A stretch of 10,657 nt of DNA from Desulfobacula sp. (GCA_018702715.1 JABIYQ010000086.1:1-10657), one strand, 5' to 3'; counted from the first letter of the stretch, positions 1-7,760 are shown. Program-made: numbers and translations. The notes: generated by a model not told the origin, from the letters alone.

Positions 1-1124
1 ATTTTTTTTGAAGATTTATTGCCCGCCACCTTTGGGGACGCCTTTGGTGTCTCTGCCTTTGCCGGAGCTTCGGGCAGATACCGGTCAAGATCAATCTCAT
101 CCAATTTTAAATCAAACTTCAGGTTGGGTTTTAAAAATTCTTTGGCCATAGCTGAAAATAGTATTGTTGAATCATCCAGCTTAACCTCTCCTTTGGACAG
201 GGATAAACTTGTTGGGTTCCCTTTTAAACTTGTTTTTAATGACAGGGCGCTCAATGCTTTTGGATCTTTTGTCTGAACAGGGAAACTTTGATTAAGCGCT
301 GCAAAAAGTTTTCTGGGTGAAAAAGAAGAGATGGCAAGTTCAAGGTCAAAATTCTGACCGGCCAAAGCATCTATAATATTCCCCTTTAATTTTATCTCAA
401 GTTCTTCCAAAACTTTTAAAACGAAATCAATTGCAACAATGCCTTTACCAGGCTCCTTGCCTATTGGACCGGCAGTTCCCTCAAGGGAAACCGGTTTTCC
501 GTCTATCATGGCTGCAAATGAAATTCCCACTGGATTTTCAAGACTGATATTATCTAAAGTCAAATTCAGGTCTGATATCTGCTTTTTAACATTTGCTCCT
601 TGATCCACATATATCATTTGCCCATTTGTAATGGAAAACTTGCCCACCTCCAAACCCTCAATGGGTAATCCCTTTGTTGATGATGGTTCTTTAATTTTTT
701 TATCTGTCTTCTTTGACCGGGTTTTACCTAATCCTTCCCAATTGGCTTTGCCGCTTTTTAATTTTTCCAGGTAAATTACAGGGCCATCCAGAACAAAGGT
801 TTTAATTTCAATTTTCTTTGACAAAAGAGGCATCACCTTGAGTCTGACCTCAAAATTCTGAACAGATACCATGTCTTTTTGTTTGTATCCATCCGGGTTT
901 CCCAGATGAAGGTCAGTCAACTTTACACCCACCCAGGGGAAAACAGACAGATCCATTTCGTCACCCAGTGTAAAAGATCGACCTGTTGCCTCTGCAACTT
1001 TTTGTTCTATCACCGGTTTATACTTGTTAATATCAACAAATTGGGGAATGATAATGACAGCGGCAATAATCAGGACTAAAAAGGCACCGCCGATAATTAA
1101 AAGCCACTTGAATAAACGTTTCAT
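1..1124 (-). CDS. AsmA family envelope protein, N-terminal part (truncated by window edge)
   Basis: The minus frame is open from an ATG at 1124-1122 to the left edge (374 codons, no stop). The start reads MKRLFKWLLIIGGAFLVLII, a short basic segment followed by one hydrophobic helix (about residues 5-27), so the protein should be anchored in the inner membrane with its bulk in the periplasm. After the helix come PQFVDINKYKPVIEQKV, then EATGRSFTLGDEMDLSVFPW, then LTDLHLGNP. This is the classic N-terminus of the AsmA family, whose members are linked to outer-membrane assembly and lipid transport between the membranes. The sequence continues through beta-type repeats to DLDRYLP and a Lys/Ala/Pro-rich linker just before the edge. 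The family usually exceeds 600 residues, so a large C-terminal part is missing only because of the window boundary. A GGAGA ribosome-binding site at 1131-1135 supports the start. The AsmA assignment is firm; the cargo and exact role are unknown. Confidence 0.88.
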   Translation of the reverse strand, partial: MKRLFKWLLIIGGAFLVLIIAAVIIIPQFVDINKYKPVIEQKVAEATGRSFTLGDEMDLSVFPWVGVKLTDLHLGNPDGYKQKDMVSVQNFEVRLKVMPLLSKKIEIKTFVLDGPVIYLEKLKSGKANWEGLGKTRSKKTDKKIKEPSSTKGLPIEGLEVGKFSITNGQMIYVDQGANVKKQISDLNLTLDNISLENPVGISFAAMIDGKPVSLEGTAGPIGKEPGKGIVAIDFVLKVLEELEIKLKGNIIDALAGQNFDLELAISSFSPRKLFAALNQSFPVQTKDPKALSALSLKTSLKGNPTSLSLSKGEVKLDDSTILFSAMAKEFLKPNLKFDLKLDEIDLDRYLPEAPAKAETPKASPKVAGNKSSKK

Positions 1125-1130
1125 GGTATC

Positions 1131-1135
1131 TCTCC
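1131..1135 (-). promoter_or_regulatory. Ribosome-binding site of the AsmA-family gene
   Basis: GGAGA on the minus strand lies six bases before the ATG at 1124. It settles the start directly in front of the membrane anchor. No convincing -35/-10 pair was found in the 197 bases between this gene and tpx; a TATAAT-like string lies too close to the start to serve with this leader. Confidence 0.6.
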
Positions 1136-1321
1136 AAATATTATAATTAAAAGTTAAAATATTGTATGATCGCGGAACACTATACTTTTAAGATATAAAA
1201 ACCTATTGTTTTTATTACTGCCGCCGTTATCCATAGTCAAGATCAAAGTTTGTCTGCACAAAAGACTTTTGATTAACTCAGACTCTAATATCGCCAAAAT
1301 TAATAAAAAGAATTGTCTTGT

Positions 1322-1819
1322 TTACAAGGCTGAAAGAGCTGTCTCATAATCGGGTTCATGGGTAATGTCATCAACCAGCTCAGAATGTAAAACAATGTTG
1401 TTTTCATCCAGGACAATAACTGCTCTTGCAGTCAAACCCATTAATGGTCCATCTTCAATCAAAAGACCATAATCCTTTGCAAAATCCAGGTTGCGAAATA
1501 GTGAACCCGTTTGCACATTTTCTATCCCTTCTGCACCGCAGAAGCGTTTCAGGGCAAAGGGCAGGTCAAAAGAAAGGCATATCACTGAAGTATTTTCAAG
1601 TTCTGATGCTTTTTTATTAAAGGTTCTCACAGATATTGCGCAAACATCTGTATCAATACTGGGGAAAATATTTAAAACTTTTCGTTTCCCGGAAAAATCC
1701 TCCAGGGAAAATTCAGATAGATCCTGTTTCACTGCAATAAAGTTTTTTACACTGTTTTGTTTACCTGGAAATTCTCCTGCAAGCTGAACCGGGTTCCCTG
1801 CTAATTTAGTTGTGGCCAT
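1322..1819 (-). CDS. tpx: Thiol peroxidase Tpx (2-Cys peroxiredoxin)
   Basis: This 165-residue protein has the full length of the Tpx family and closely follows the E. coli enzyme. KRKVLNIFPSIDTDVCAISVR carries the peroxidatic cysteine, here C60. RFCGAEG carries the resolving cysteine C94, and a third cysteine C81 sits in VICLSFDLPF as in E. coli. The C-terminal part (DGPLMGLTARAVIVLDENN, then LVDDITHEPDYETAL) also matches. In the family, Tpx reduces hydrogen peroxide and alkyl hydroperoxides with electrons from thioredoxin, probably as a dimer. There is no signal peptide, so it should be cytoplasmic. The ATG at 1819 is preceded by AAGGAG. The gene lies 161 bases downstream of tex on the same strand, but a good promoter candidate in that gap suggests its own transcription. 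In a strict anaerobe it would act in peroxide defence. Confidence 0.97.
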   Translation of the reverse strand: MATTKLAGNPVQLAGEFPGKQNSVKNFIAVKQDLSEFSLEDFSGKRKVLNIFPSIDTDVCAISVRTFNKKASELENTSVICLSFDLPFALKRFCGAEGIENVQTGSLFRNLDFAKDYGLLIEDGPLMGLTARAVIVLDENNIVLHSELVDDITHEPDYETALSAL

Positions 1820-1826
1820 TTGATAT

Positions 1827-1832
1827 CTCCTT
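1827..1832 (-). promoter_or_regulatory. Strong Shine-Dalgarno site of tpx
   Basis: AAGGAG on the minus strand is seven bases upstream of the tpx ATG. It is among the strongest ribosome-binding sites in the window and fits a well-expressed peroxidase. Confidence 0.7.
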
Positions 1833-1844
1833 TTTTAGAAAAAT

Positions 1845-1873
1845 AGTTTAGTTTTGGTATTACTAACTTTCAA
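1845..1873 (-). promoter_or_regulatory. Candidate sigma-70-type promoter of tpx
   Basis: Read on the minus strand, TTGAAA (1873-1868) and TAAACT (1850-1845) are separated by exactly 17 bases. Both boxes match the consensus at four of six positions. Transcription would start about 20 bases before the tpx start codon, leaving a short leader that includes the AAGGAG site. The 16-bp tandem repeats end nine bases upstream of the -35 box. AT-rich DNA gives chance matches, so this is a candidate only. Confidence 0.4.
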
Positions 1874-1882
1874 TCTCACCAA

Positions 1883-1930
1883 TTTTAAATTTAACTGGTT
1901 TTAAATTTAACTGGTTTTGAACCTAACTGA
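1883..1930. repeat. Three tandem 16-bp repeats between tex and tpx
   Basis: The plus-strand unit TTTTAAATTTAACTGG occurs at 1883-1898 and again, identical, at 1899-1914. A third degenerate copy, TTTTGAACCTAACTGA, follows at 1915-1930, and TTTT begins a further unit. Each of the two perfect units contains the 10-bp palindrome TTAAATTTAA (1885-1894 and 1901-1910), with centres 16 bp apart. The array sits just upstream of the candidate tpx promoter. It could be a repeated regulator site, an AT-rich UP-like element, or a slippage product without function. Confidence 0.75.
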
Positions 1931-1980
1931 TTTTATCTTTTCTAATTGTAATGGCTTGATCATTTTTTTCAAGATGTCCC

Positions 1981-4101
1981 TTACTTTTCCTTCATGGAAA
2001 GAGAGATCCTTTTTCTTTTCATATCCACTTCCAGAATGGTTACAATAATCGTCTGCCGGACGGTTACAATCTCATTGGGGTCTTTTACAAAACGATCTGC
2101 CATCTGACTGATATGAACAAGACCGTCCTGGTGGACACCAATATCTACAAAAGCACCAAATGCTGTAACATTTGTCACTATGCCCGGCACTTTCATCCCG
2201 GGTACAAGATCTTTAATTTCATGGATGGTATCGTCAAAGGAAAATGCCTGAAATTCTTTTCTGGGATCTCGGCCAGGGTTTGCCAATTCTTTTACGATAT
2301 CTTTAAGTGTCGGCATACCAATCGTATCTGTAACATAGGAGCCCAGGCTAATCCTTTTAATCTCAAGTGCATTTCCCATAAGATCTTTAATGTCAAAGCC
2401 TGCATTTCTTGCCATTTTTTCAACAACGGGATAGGATTCAGGATGGATACCACTTCTATCCAAAGGAAAGTTGGAATTATGAATTCTTAAAAAACCTGCG
2501 GCCTGCTCAAATGCCTTTGGCCCAAGTCTTGGCACCTTTAAAAAATCTTTTTTTGATCTAAAGGGACCGTTTTCATTGCGAAACCGGACCATATTGGCGG
2601 CAATTGTATCATTTATGCCCGATACCTGAGAAAGCAATTCCCTGCTGGCTGTGTTGGCCTCAACCCCGACCTTGTTCACACAGGATTCCACCACATCGTC
2701 CAGGGATTTTCTCAATAATTTTTGATCCACATCATGCTGATACTGGCCGACACCAATTGATTTTGGATCCAGCTTGACAAGCTCGGCCAATGGGTCCAAA
2801 AGCCCCCTGCCAATGGAAACAGCACCTCTTACAGTGATATCGTGATCAGGAAATTCTTCTCTGGCAACTTTTGATGCAGAATAAATGGAAGCCCCGCTTT
2901 CATCCACCATGACGATATGAATATTTTTATCCAAATCAAGTCCCTTTACAAAGGCTTCGGTCTCTCTTCCTGCTGTTCCATTACCAATTGCAATGGCTTC
3001 CATATGGTATGTTTTTACTAAATTTAATATGATTTTTTTTGCTTTTTCATCAGTGTTGAAATGGGGAAAGATCAAATCGTGGTTCAAAAGCTGCCCCTGT
3101 GCATCAAGACAGACCACCTTACATCCTGTTCTAAACCCGGGATCTATAGCAAGGATTCTTTTCTGACCCAAAGGGGCAGACAGCAAAAGCTCCTTTAAAT
3201 TGCCTGCAAAAATACCTATGGCAGTATCATCTGCCAATGATTTTAATTGATGAATAGTTTCTTTTTCAATGGATTTGGATAAAAGTCTTTTATAGCTGTC
3301 TTTTATGGCAGTTAAGACTTGCAGTGCTGATCTGGATTGATTTTTTATATACCGGCTTTCAATCAGGGACAAGGCTGTGATTTCTTCGGGCAGAACATTT
3401 ACTGAAAGGGTAGACTCTTTTTGTCCCCTTAGCATTGCCAGAATCCTGTGAGAAGGTGCCATGCATGCTTTCTCCGACCAGTCAAAGTAATCCTTGAATT
3501 TTATGCCGTCCTCTTGTTTGCCTTTTTTGACCCTGGATCTGATTTGGGCCGTATTTAAAAACAAATGTCTGACATGGGCTCTGATCTCAACATCTTCATT
3601 AATTATTTCTGCAACAATATCCCTGGTACCGGATAGGGCATCTTCAACAGATTCAACCTTTTTTTCCAATGAAATATATTTTTCAGCTTCAACCAAAGGA
3701 TCATGGTCTGATTGATTCAAAAGAAATATAGCAAAAGGTTCCAGGCCTTTTTCCTTTGCCATTTGTGCCCGGGTTGTTTTCTTTGGTCGATATTTTTCAT
3801 AAAAATCTTCAAGATCAATCATTGAATCGGCATTTTGTATGTCTGTCAACAATGTTTGTGTTAAAAGGTCTCGTTCTTTTAAAGACTTAAGTATTGCCTC
3901 TTTTCTAAGATTTAATGCATTCAATTGTTCTATTTTGTCTCGAATGGCTCCAATGGCGACTTCATCAAGAGACCCTGTCTTCTCTTTTCGATACCGAGCA
4001 ATAAAAGGGATGGTTGCGCCCTTTTCCAGCAATTGCGATACCGCCAAAACCTGTGATTTTTTTAAATTCATTTCCAGGCTTATACTATCAATTATTTTCA
4101 T
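1981..4101 (-). CDS. tex: Tex family RNA-binding transcription accessory protein
   Basis: This 706-residue protein is slightly shorter than E. coli YhgF/Tex (about 770) but has all the family domains in order. The Tex N-terminal helical region starts with KGATIPFIARYRKEKTGSLDE (about residues 28-48) and continues through DLEDFYEKYRPKKTTRA (96-112). A YqgF/RNase H-like domain follows at about 313-440, with RILAIDPGFRTGCK and IGNGTAGRETEAF. A helix-hairpin-helix region spans roughly 470-560 (NENGPFRSKKDFLKVPRLGPKAFEQ). An S1 RNA-binding domain ends the protein at about 635-704 (VTAFGAFVDIGVHQDGLVHISQ). The family binds nucleic acid and is tied to transcription and stress tolerance; its exact activity is not settled. 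It should be cytoplasmic. The ATG at 4101 follows GGGTG (4111-4107) at five bases, a modest ribosome-binding site. Confidence 0.95.
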   Translation of the reverse strand: MKIIDSISLEMNLKKSQVLAVSQLLEKGATIPFIARYRKEKTGSLDEVAIGAIRDKIEQLNALNLRKEAILKSLKERDLLTQTLLTDIQNADSMIDLEDFYEKYRPKKTTRAQMAKEKGLEPFAIFLLNQSDHDPLVEAEKYISLEKKVESVEDALSGTRDIVAEIINEDVEIRAHVRHLFLNTAQIRSRVKKGKQEDGIKFKDYFDWSEKACMAPSHRILAMLRGQKESTLSVNVLPEEITALSLIESRYIKNQSRSALQVLTAIKDSYKRLLSKSIEKETIHQLKSLADDTAIGIFAGNLKELLLSAPLGQKRILAIDPGFRTGCKVVCLDAQGQLLNHDLIFPHFNTDEKAKKIILNLVKTYHMEAIAIGNGTAGRETEAFVKGLDLDKNIHIVMVDESGASIYSASKVAREEFPDHDITVRGAVSIGRGLLDPLAELVKLDPKSIGVGQYQHDVDQKLLRKSLDDVVESCVNKVGVEANTASRELLSQVSGINDTIAANMVRFRNENGPFRSKKDFLKVPRLGPKAFEQAAGFLRIHNSNFPLDRSGIHPESYPVVEKMARNAGFDIKDLMGNALEIKRISLGSYVTDTIGMPTLKDIVKELANPGRDPRKEFQAFSFDDTIHEIKDLVPGMKVPGIVTNVTAFGAFVDIGVHQDGLVHISQMADRFVKDPNEIVTVRQTIIVTILEVDMKRKRISLSMKEK

Positions 4102-4393
4102 TGGTACACCCTATAATCCAATCCTTTATTTTATTGAATCGTCCTTGAAAGAATCTCGATTGTTTTGGTAATATAACCGACATTTAATCGATTTTCCAGT
4201 TTTTCTTTAAAACAACTCAAAGCCTTTGACGGTATGTAAAACTCCTGTCGAACGGGCGCATAAATTGCTGTCAAAGCTACATTTTATTTGCATTATATTC
4301 ATTTTAAATATAACATAATTTTTAATAACTCTTCGAAAAAATATAAAACTAATTTCTTGTATCCTTAACAGCAAATCGAGTAGAGGTAGCTAT
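4102..4393. other. Divergent intergenic region between tex and the hybrid kinase gene
   Basis: These 292 bases have no credible gene and must hold the promoters of both tex and the kinase. TCAAAG-C-CTTTGA at 4217-4229 is a perfect 6-1-6 inverted repeat, and TCAAAGCT recurs at 4271-4278. The half nearer the kinase (from about 4281) is very AT-rich. No -35/-10 pair could be assigned to tex with any confidence. Confidence 0.5.
4288..4316 (+). promoter_or_regulatory. Weak candidate promoter of the hybrid kinase gene
   Basis: TTGCAT (4288-4293) and TAACAT (4311-4316) are 17 bases apart, about 75 bases upstream of the TTG start. The surrounding DNA is so AT-rich that alternative -10 boxes, such as CATAAT at 4314-4319, are equally possible. 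Confidence 0.22.
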
Positions 4394-4396
4394 TTG
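4382..4396 (+). promoter_or_regulatory. AGAGG ribosome-binding site and TTG start of the hybrid kinase
   Basis: AGAGG (4382-4386) is followed after seven bases by TTG (4394-4396). Reading upstream in the same frame I find no ATG or GTG near a ribosome-binding site, so the rarer TTG start is the best choice. A weak start codon suits a low-abundance sensor. Confidence 0.55.
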
Positions 4397-6757
4397 AGTA
4401 ACCACAAACAGCAAGCACAAAAGAAACGTAGTAACAATAGGGAATGGATTCATCAGTTTGTCGAGCATGCTCCCGCTGCTGTTGCCATTTTAGATCAAGA
4501 TATGAAGTACATTATGACGAACGGGCGTTACCTCAATGATTACCATCTGAAGTTGCAGGATCTAAACGGTCGATCTCATTATGATGTTTTCCCAAAGATT
4601 TCCGAACGATGGAAAGAAGTGTACCAAAGGTGCCTGGCAGGCGCCACGGAAGGAGCCGATGAAGACCCCTTTCAATATGCTGATGGAAGTATGGATTGGG
4701 TGCGTTGGAAGATCAAACCCTGGTATAAAAGTAGTGATGAAATTGGGGGTATAATCCTTTTTTCCGAGTTAATCACCGAACAAAAGCTTGCTCACGATAA
4801 GATCATAAAGAGTGAACAGAGGCTACGAAGCTTAATTGACGGCCTTGCCCCTGAGATATTCGTAGGTTTGCTGGACCTTGACGGAAAGGTTCTTGAGGCG
4901 AATCAATCAGCGCTGATGGCTTCTGGCCTGAAAAGATCGAACGTAATAGGTAAACCAGTGGAGGAGACTTTCTGGTTTTCGTATTCGGAAGAAGCCAAGC
5001 AAAAATTACGCGCTGCTATCAAACACTCTTCGCAAGGTCATTCCAGCCGTTTTGATATAGAGGTACGCACAGCCGAAAACCAATTTATCAGCCTTGATTT
5101 TTTTATCCAACCATTGAGGGACAATACGGGACAGGTGGTGTTTCTAATCCCTTCGGCAATTGTGATCACCGAACGTAAGCAGGCGGAAAAGGCGCTAAAA
5201 GAAAAAACCAAGTTTTTAGATCAAATTATAGAGACTTCAGCCCTGAGCCTGTGGATTTCAGATGAAAAAGGGACAGCAGTCAGGGCAAATTCTGCCTGTC
5301 TTAAGTTTTTTGGTGCAACCGAGGAGGAGGTGATCGGAAAGTATAATCTATTCCAAGATTCTGTCTTGGAAAAGAAAGGTCTTATACCGGTTGTCAAAGA
5401 CGTCTTTAAAAAAGGCACCCCCGCCAGCTTTGTGGTAGATTATGATTTTGGAGCAGTTGACCATGTTTATGTAAGAAATGCCACCCGTAAAATTTTAAAA
5501 TCCGTTCTCACACCCGTGTTGGATAGCAATAAAATGGTTTCCAACGTCATAGTTCAGACAATAGACCTCACAGAAATAAAACAGTCTGAAAAAGAAAAAA
5601 TAAAGGTTCAGAAAATTTTATCTGAACATGAAAAATTGTCATTGATTGGGCAGGTGGCAGGAAAAATGGCCCATGATTTTAATAATGTTTTAGGTATTAT
5701 TATGGGCAATGCTGAACTCGCTCTTTTTGATTGTAACGATGCCAAAACAAAAAAAACACTTGAGTTAATATTTGATCAAACGATCCGGGGGAAAAACTTA
5801 ACAAAAAATCTTGTTGCATTTGCCAAAGATCAGGAACCCAAACAGGAATTTTTCAAAATTAATAAAAAAATTGATCTTGTCATAGATCTGCTGAAAAAAG
5901 ATATGGAAGGAACTGAACTGATAAAAGAAGATAAACCAGGCGTGCCAGATTTGCTTGCAGATCCCGGAATGATCGAACATACTCTTGTAAATCTTATACA
6001 AAACTCAATCCATGCCACAAGCAGAGTTGAATATCCTAAAATAATTATACGAACCTATTATAGTGAAGACAATATCTATTTTGAAATTGAGGATAATGGG
6101 TGTGGAATCCCCAAAGAGCATTTGAAAGATATTTTTGAACCCTCTTTCACACTAAAGGGGAATAAAGATGTAACAGGATCATATGAAAGGACAATAAAGG
6201 GTACCGGTTATGGGATGTCCAACGTGAAAAAATATATTGATCTCCACAAAGGCGCAATTTCACTTGAGTCAAAAATTGGCTCAGGAACTAAGATCACAAT
6301 CCTCCTGCCAGTTATTAAAAATGAATTAACAAGTGAAGAAAAAACAAAAATCCGAGAAGAAATAACATCTGTTGAAAAATATATTCTTCTTGTTGAAGAT
6401 GAGACAGCTCTCTCAGATATACAATATAAGATTTTGACGCAAGAACCCTGTAGGCATAAAGTTGATATCGCGAATAGCGGACAGATTGCCATGAATTTGT
6501 TTGACAAAAATGAATATGATTTTATATGTTTGGATTATATTCTTCCAGGAAAGATTAACGGGATGGATGTATATCATCATATCAGAAAAACAAACAGAAC
6601 TGTTCCAATACTGTTTGTCTCAGGAAACATAGAATTTTTAGAATCCATAAAAGAATTAAAACAAAATGATTCCTATATTGATCATTTGTCAAAACCATGT
6701 AAGAACTTTGATTATGTGAACCGCATCAATAAGTTATTTGGAAATGTATCAATTTGA
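4394..6757 (+). CDS. Cytoplasmic hybrid histidine kinase, PAS-PAS-PAS-HisKA-HATPase-REC
   Basis: The 787-residue protein has no signal peptide or membrane helix, so it probably senses a cytoplasmic signal. PAS1 spans about residues 14-133, with the C-terminal motif DPFQYADGSMDWVRWKIKPWY; PAS2 spans about 140-265 and PAS3 about 270-397. The HisKA helix has GQVAGKMAHDFNN with phospho-acceptor H427. The ATPase domain shows the N box (N533, N537), the G1 motif DNGCGIP (D567-P573), FEPSFT, and the G2 motif GTGYGMS (603-609). Between F box and G2 the ATP lid is lengthened (about 587-602). After a charged linker comes a receiver domain from about 662: acidic pocket E668/D669, phospho-acceptor D714 in ICLDYILPG, S743 and K767 in LSKPC. 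All catalytic residues are present, so it should be active. The start is TTG at 4394 with AGAGG seven bases upstream; no in-frame ATG fits better. No HPt or response regulator gene is adjacent, so target and signal are unknown. Confidence 0.93.
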   Translation: MSNHKQQAQKKRSNNREWIHQFVEHAPAAVAILDQDMKYIMTNGRYLNDYHLKLQDLNGRSHYDVFPKISERWKEVYQRCLAGATEGADEDPFQYADGSMDWVRWKIKPWYKSSDEIGGIILFSELITEQKLAHDKIIKSEQRLRSLIDGLAPEIFVGLLDLDGKVLEANQSALMASGLKRSNVIGKPVEETFWFSYSEEAKQKLRAAIKHSSQGHSSRFDIEVRTAENQFISLDFFIQPLRDNTGQVVFLIPSAIVITERKQAEKALKEKTKFLDQIIETSALSLWISDEKGTAVRANSACLKFFGATEEEVIGKYNLFQDSVLEKKGLIPVVKDVFKKGTPASFVVDYDFGAVDHVYVRNATRKILKSVLTPVLDSNKMVSNVIVQTIDLTEIKQSEKEKIKVQKILSEHEKLSLIGQVAGKMAHDFNNVLGIIMGNAELALFDCNDAKTKKTLELIFDQTIRGKNLTKNLVAFAKDQEPKQEFFKINKKIDLVIDLLKKDMEGTELIKEDKPGVPDLLADPGMIEHTLVNLIQNSIHATSRVEYPKIIIRTYYSEDNIYFEIEDNGCGIPKEHLKDIFEPSFTLKGNKDVTGSYERTIKGTGYGMSNVKKYIDLHKGAISLESKIGSGTKITILLPVIKNELTSEEKTKIREEITSVEKYILLVEDETALSDIQYKILTQEPCRHKVDIANSGQIAMNLFDKNEYDFICLDYILPGKINGMDVYHHIRKTNRTVPILFVSGNIEFLESIKELKQNDSYIDHLSKPCKNFDYVNRINKLFGNVSI

Positions 6758-6797
6758 TCTTTAGCAACCTACTCTCAAACGGTTTTCAGAGATAGCT

Positions 6798-6838
6798 AAA
6801 ATTACGCAGTGCCACAATAAAAAATGTTGCGTGATTTT
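6798..6838 (+). terminator. Larger overlapping hairpin, possible terminator of the hybrid kinase
   Basis: AAAATTACGCA (6798-6808) can pair with TGCGTGATTTT (6828-6838), giving eleven pairs with one T-G wobble in the plus-strand RNA and a 19-base loop. It shares bases with the minus-strand terminator hairpin, so only one of the two can form in a given molecule. The plus side lacks a long T run after the stem, so efficient intrinsic termination is doubtful. Confidence 0.3.
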
Positions 6839-6844
6839 ACGCAA
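6827..6844 (-). terminator. Rho-independent terminator of the mntP-amidohydrolase unit
   Basis: TTGCGT (6827-6832) and ACGCAA (6839-6844) form a perfect six-pair stem with a six-base loop. Read on the minus strand, the stem is followed after two bases by six T (6824-6819). It lies just seven bases past the amidohydrolase stop codon at 6851. This is the expected form and place for an intrinsic terminator, although the stem is short. Confidence 0.55.
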
Positions 6845-6850
6845 TAAGAT

Positions 6851-7735
6851 CTATATAATATCAAAAAATATTTTAGCATTTTTATATAAAATCTGTTCAA
6901 GATTTTCAAATGTTAATGAAGATTGATTCAACCCCTTAAGTTCCCGGTCCCAGGCATAGGGAATATTGGGAAAATCAGAACCATACATAACCCGGTCAGC
7001 CCTGTAGTGTTCAAGTCCTATTTTGTTGTCCATGGGAAAATAGTCGGTTATTACCATGGCCGTATCCAACCACAGGGTATCATATTTCTCAATAAGATCT
7101 TTGTATTGCTTTGTTTCATCAAACCCAAGATGTGGGACACAGATATTAAGTTTTGGAAAATTTTTAAGCACAGCTTCAATCTTGGAAACTTTACATATTT
7201 CATATGGATCGCAGGCATATTTTTCGCTTTTGGGTTCTCGTCCCGCATGTATGACAATGGGTTTGCCTTTTTTTTCACAAACATCATAGATAATATCCAT
7301 ATTATGGCTGTTCATGTCAAAACACTGGACATGGGCATGAAGCTTTACCCCTTTTAATCCATTGGCAAAGGCATTCATTAAAATCCCATCAGCACCCTGT
7401 TCTCCCGGGAACACAGTAGCCATTCCTGTTATTTCCCCTTTAAATTCATTACACTTTTTTAGCATGTATGAATTTAGCATTTGTGATATGCCCGGTTTAT
7501 GGGCATATTGTAATGCCACAATATGAGAGACTCCATGACCTAAAAGATATTGGATGAGACTTGATGTGTCCATCTGGTATCTGATTTTCCAGGCATGTTG
7601 ATCAAACCAGGACCAGATGGATGAAAATATTTTTCCCGGAAAGACATGAACATGGGCATCAATCACTCTTGGCAGGCCTTTTGGTATGTAACCGCCCTCT
7701 TTGTCGTTAAGAATCGGAAGATCAGAATGCAGCAT
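6851..7735 (-). CDS. Metal-dependent amidohydrolase (Amidohydro_2-type TIM barrel)
   Basis: The motifs and their order are those of the amidohydrolase_2 (ACMSD-like) group. Numbered from the ATG at 7735, the HxH metal pair is H28/H30 in VIDAHVHVFPG at the first strand. GVKLHAHVQ follows (about residues 128-136), then IVIHAGREP with H163, VPHLG with H202, and MYGSDFP with the catalytic aspartate D254. Members bind Zn, Mn or another divalent metal and hydrolyse or decarboxylate small molecules; the substrate cannot be read from sequence. There is no signal peptide, so it should be cytoplasmic. The start at 7735 is chosen because AAAAGG (7749-7744) lies eight bases upstream, whereas the TTG one codon earlier is only five bases away. 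It is 25 bases downstream of mntP on the same strand and probably co-transcribed. The length of 294 residues is normal for the family. Confidence 0.85.
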   Translation of the reverse strand: MLHSDLPILNDKEGGYIPKGLPRVIDAHVHVFPGKIFSSIWSWFDQHAWKIRYQMDTSSLIQYLLGHGVSHIVALQYAHKPGISQMLNSYMLKKCNEFKGEITGMATVFPGEQGADGILMNAFANGLKGVKLHAHVQCFDMNSHNMDIIYDVCEKKGKPIVIHAGREPKSEKYACDPYEICKVSKIEAVLKNFPKLNICVPHLGFDETKQYKDLIEKYDTLWLDTAMVITDYFPMDNKIGLEHYRADRVMYGSDFPNIPYAWDRELKGLNQSSLTFENLEQILYKNAKIFFDII

Positions 7736-7760
7736 CAATAGAACCTTTTAATTTTTACTT

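Noticed and set aside
19..276. Plus-strand open frame at the left edge
   Set aside because: It is antisense to the AsmA-family gene, whose minus frame is continuous and has clear family motifs.
1249..1263. GTCT/AGAC hairpin between tpx and the AsmA gene as terminator of tpx
   Set aside because: The stem has four pairs, and the T run is on the plus side, where no gene is being transcribed.
1950..1980. Intrinsic terminator after tex
   Set aside because: CTTGA and TCAAG pair around an A-rich loop, but the stem has only five pairs and no T run follows on the minus strand.
2113..2490. Plus-strand open frame of 125 codons inside tex
   Set aside because: It lies wholly antisense to the firmly identified tex gene, is rich in Cys/Phe/Ile from antisense codons, and has no recognisable domain.
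6772..6791. CTCT/AGAG hairpin just after the hybrid kinase
   Set aside because: Four pairs, a mismatch and three more pairs, with no T run, is too weak to call a terminator.
6923..7357. Plus-strand open frame of 144 codons opposite the amidohydrolase
   Set aside because: It covers the conserved metal-site coding region on the opposite strand and shows no family motif; it is a shadow.
7736..7738. TTG start of the amidohydrolase at 7738
   Set aside because: The ATG one codon later has better spacing (eight bases) from AAAAGG and a stronger start codon.
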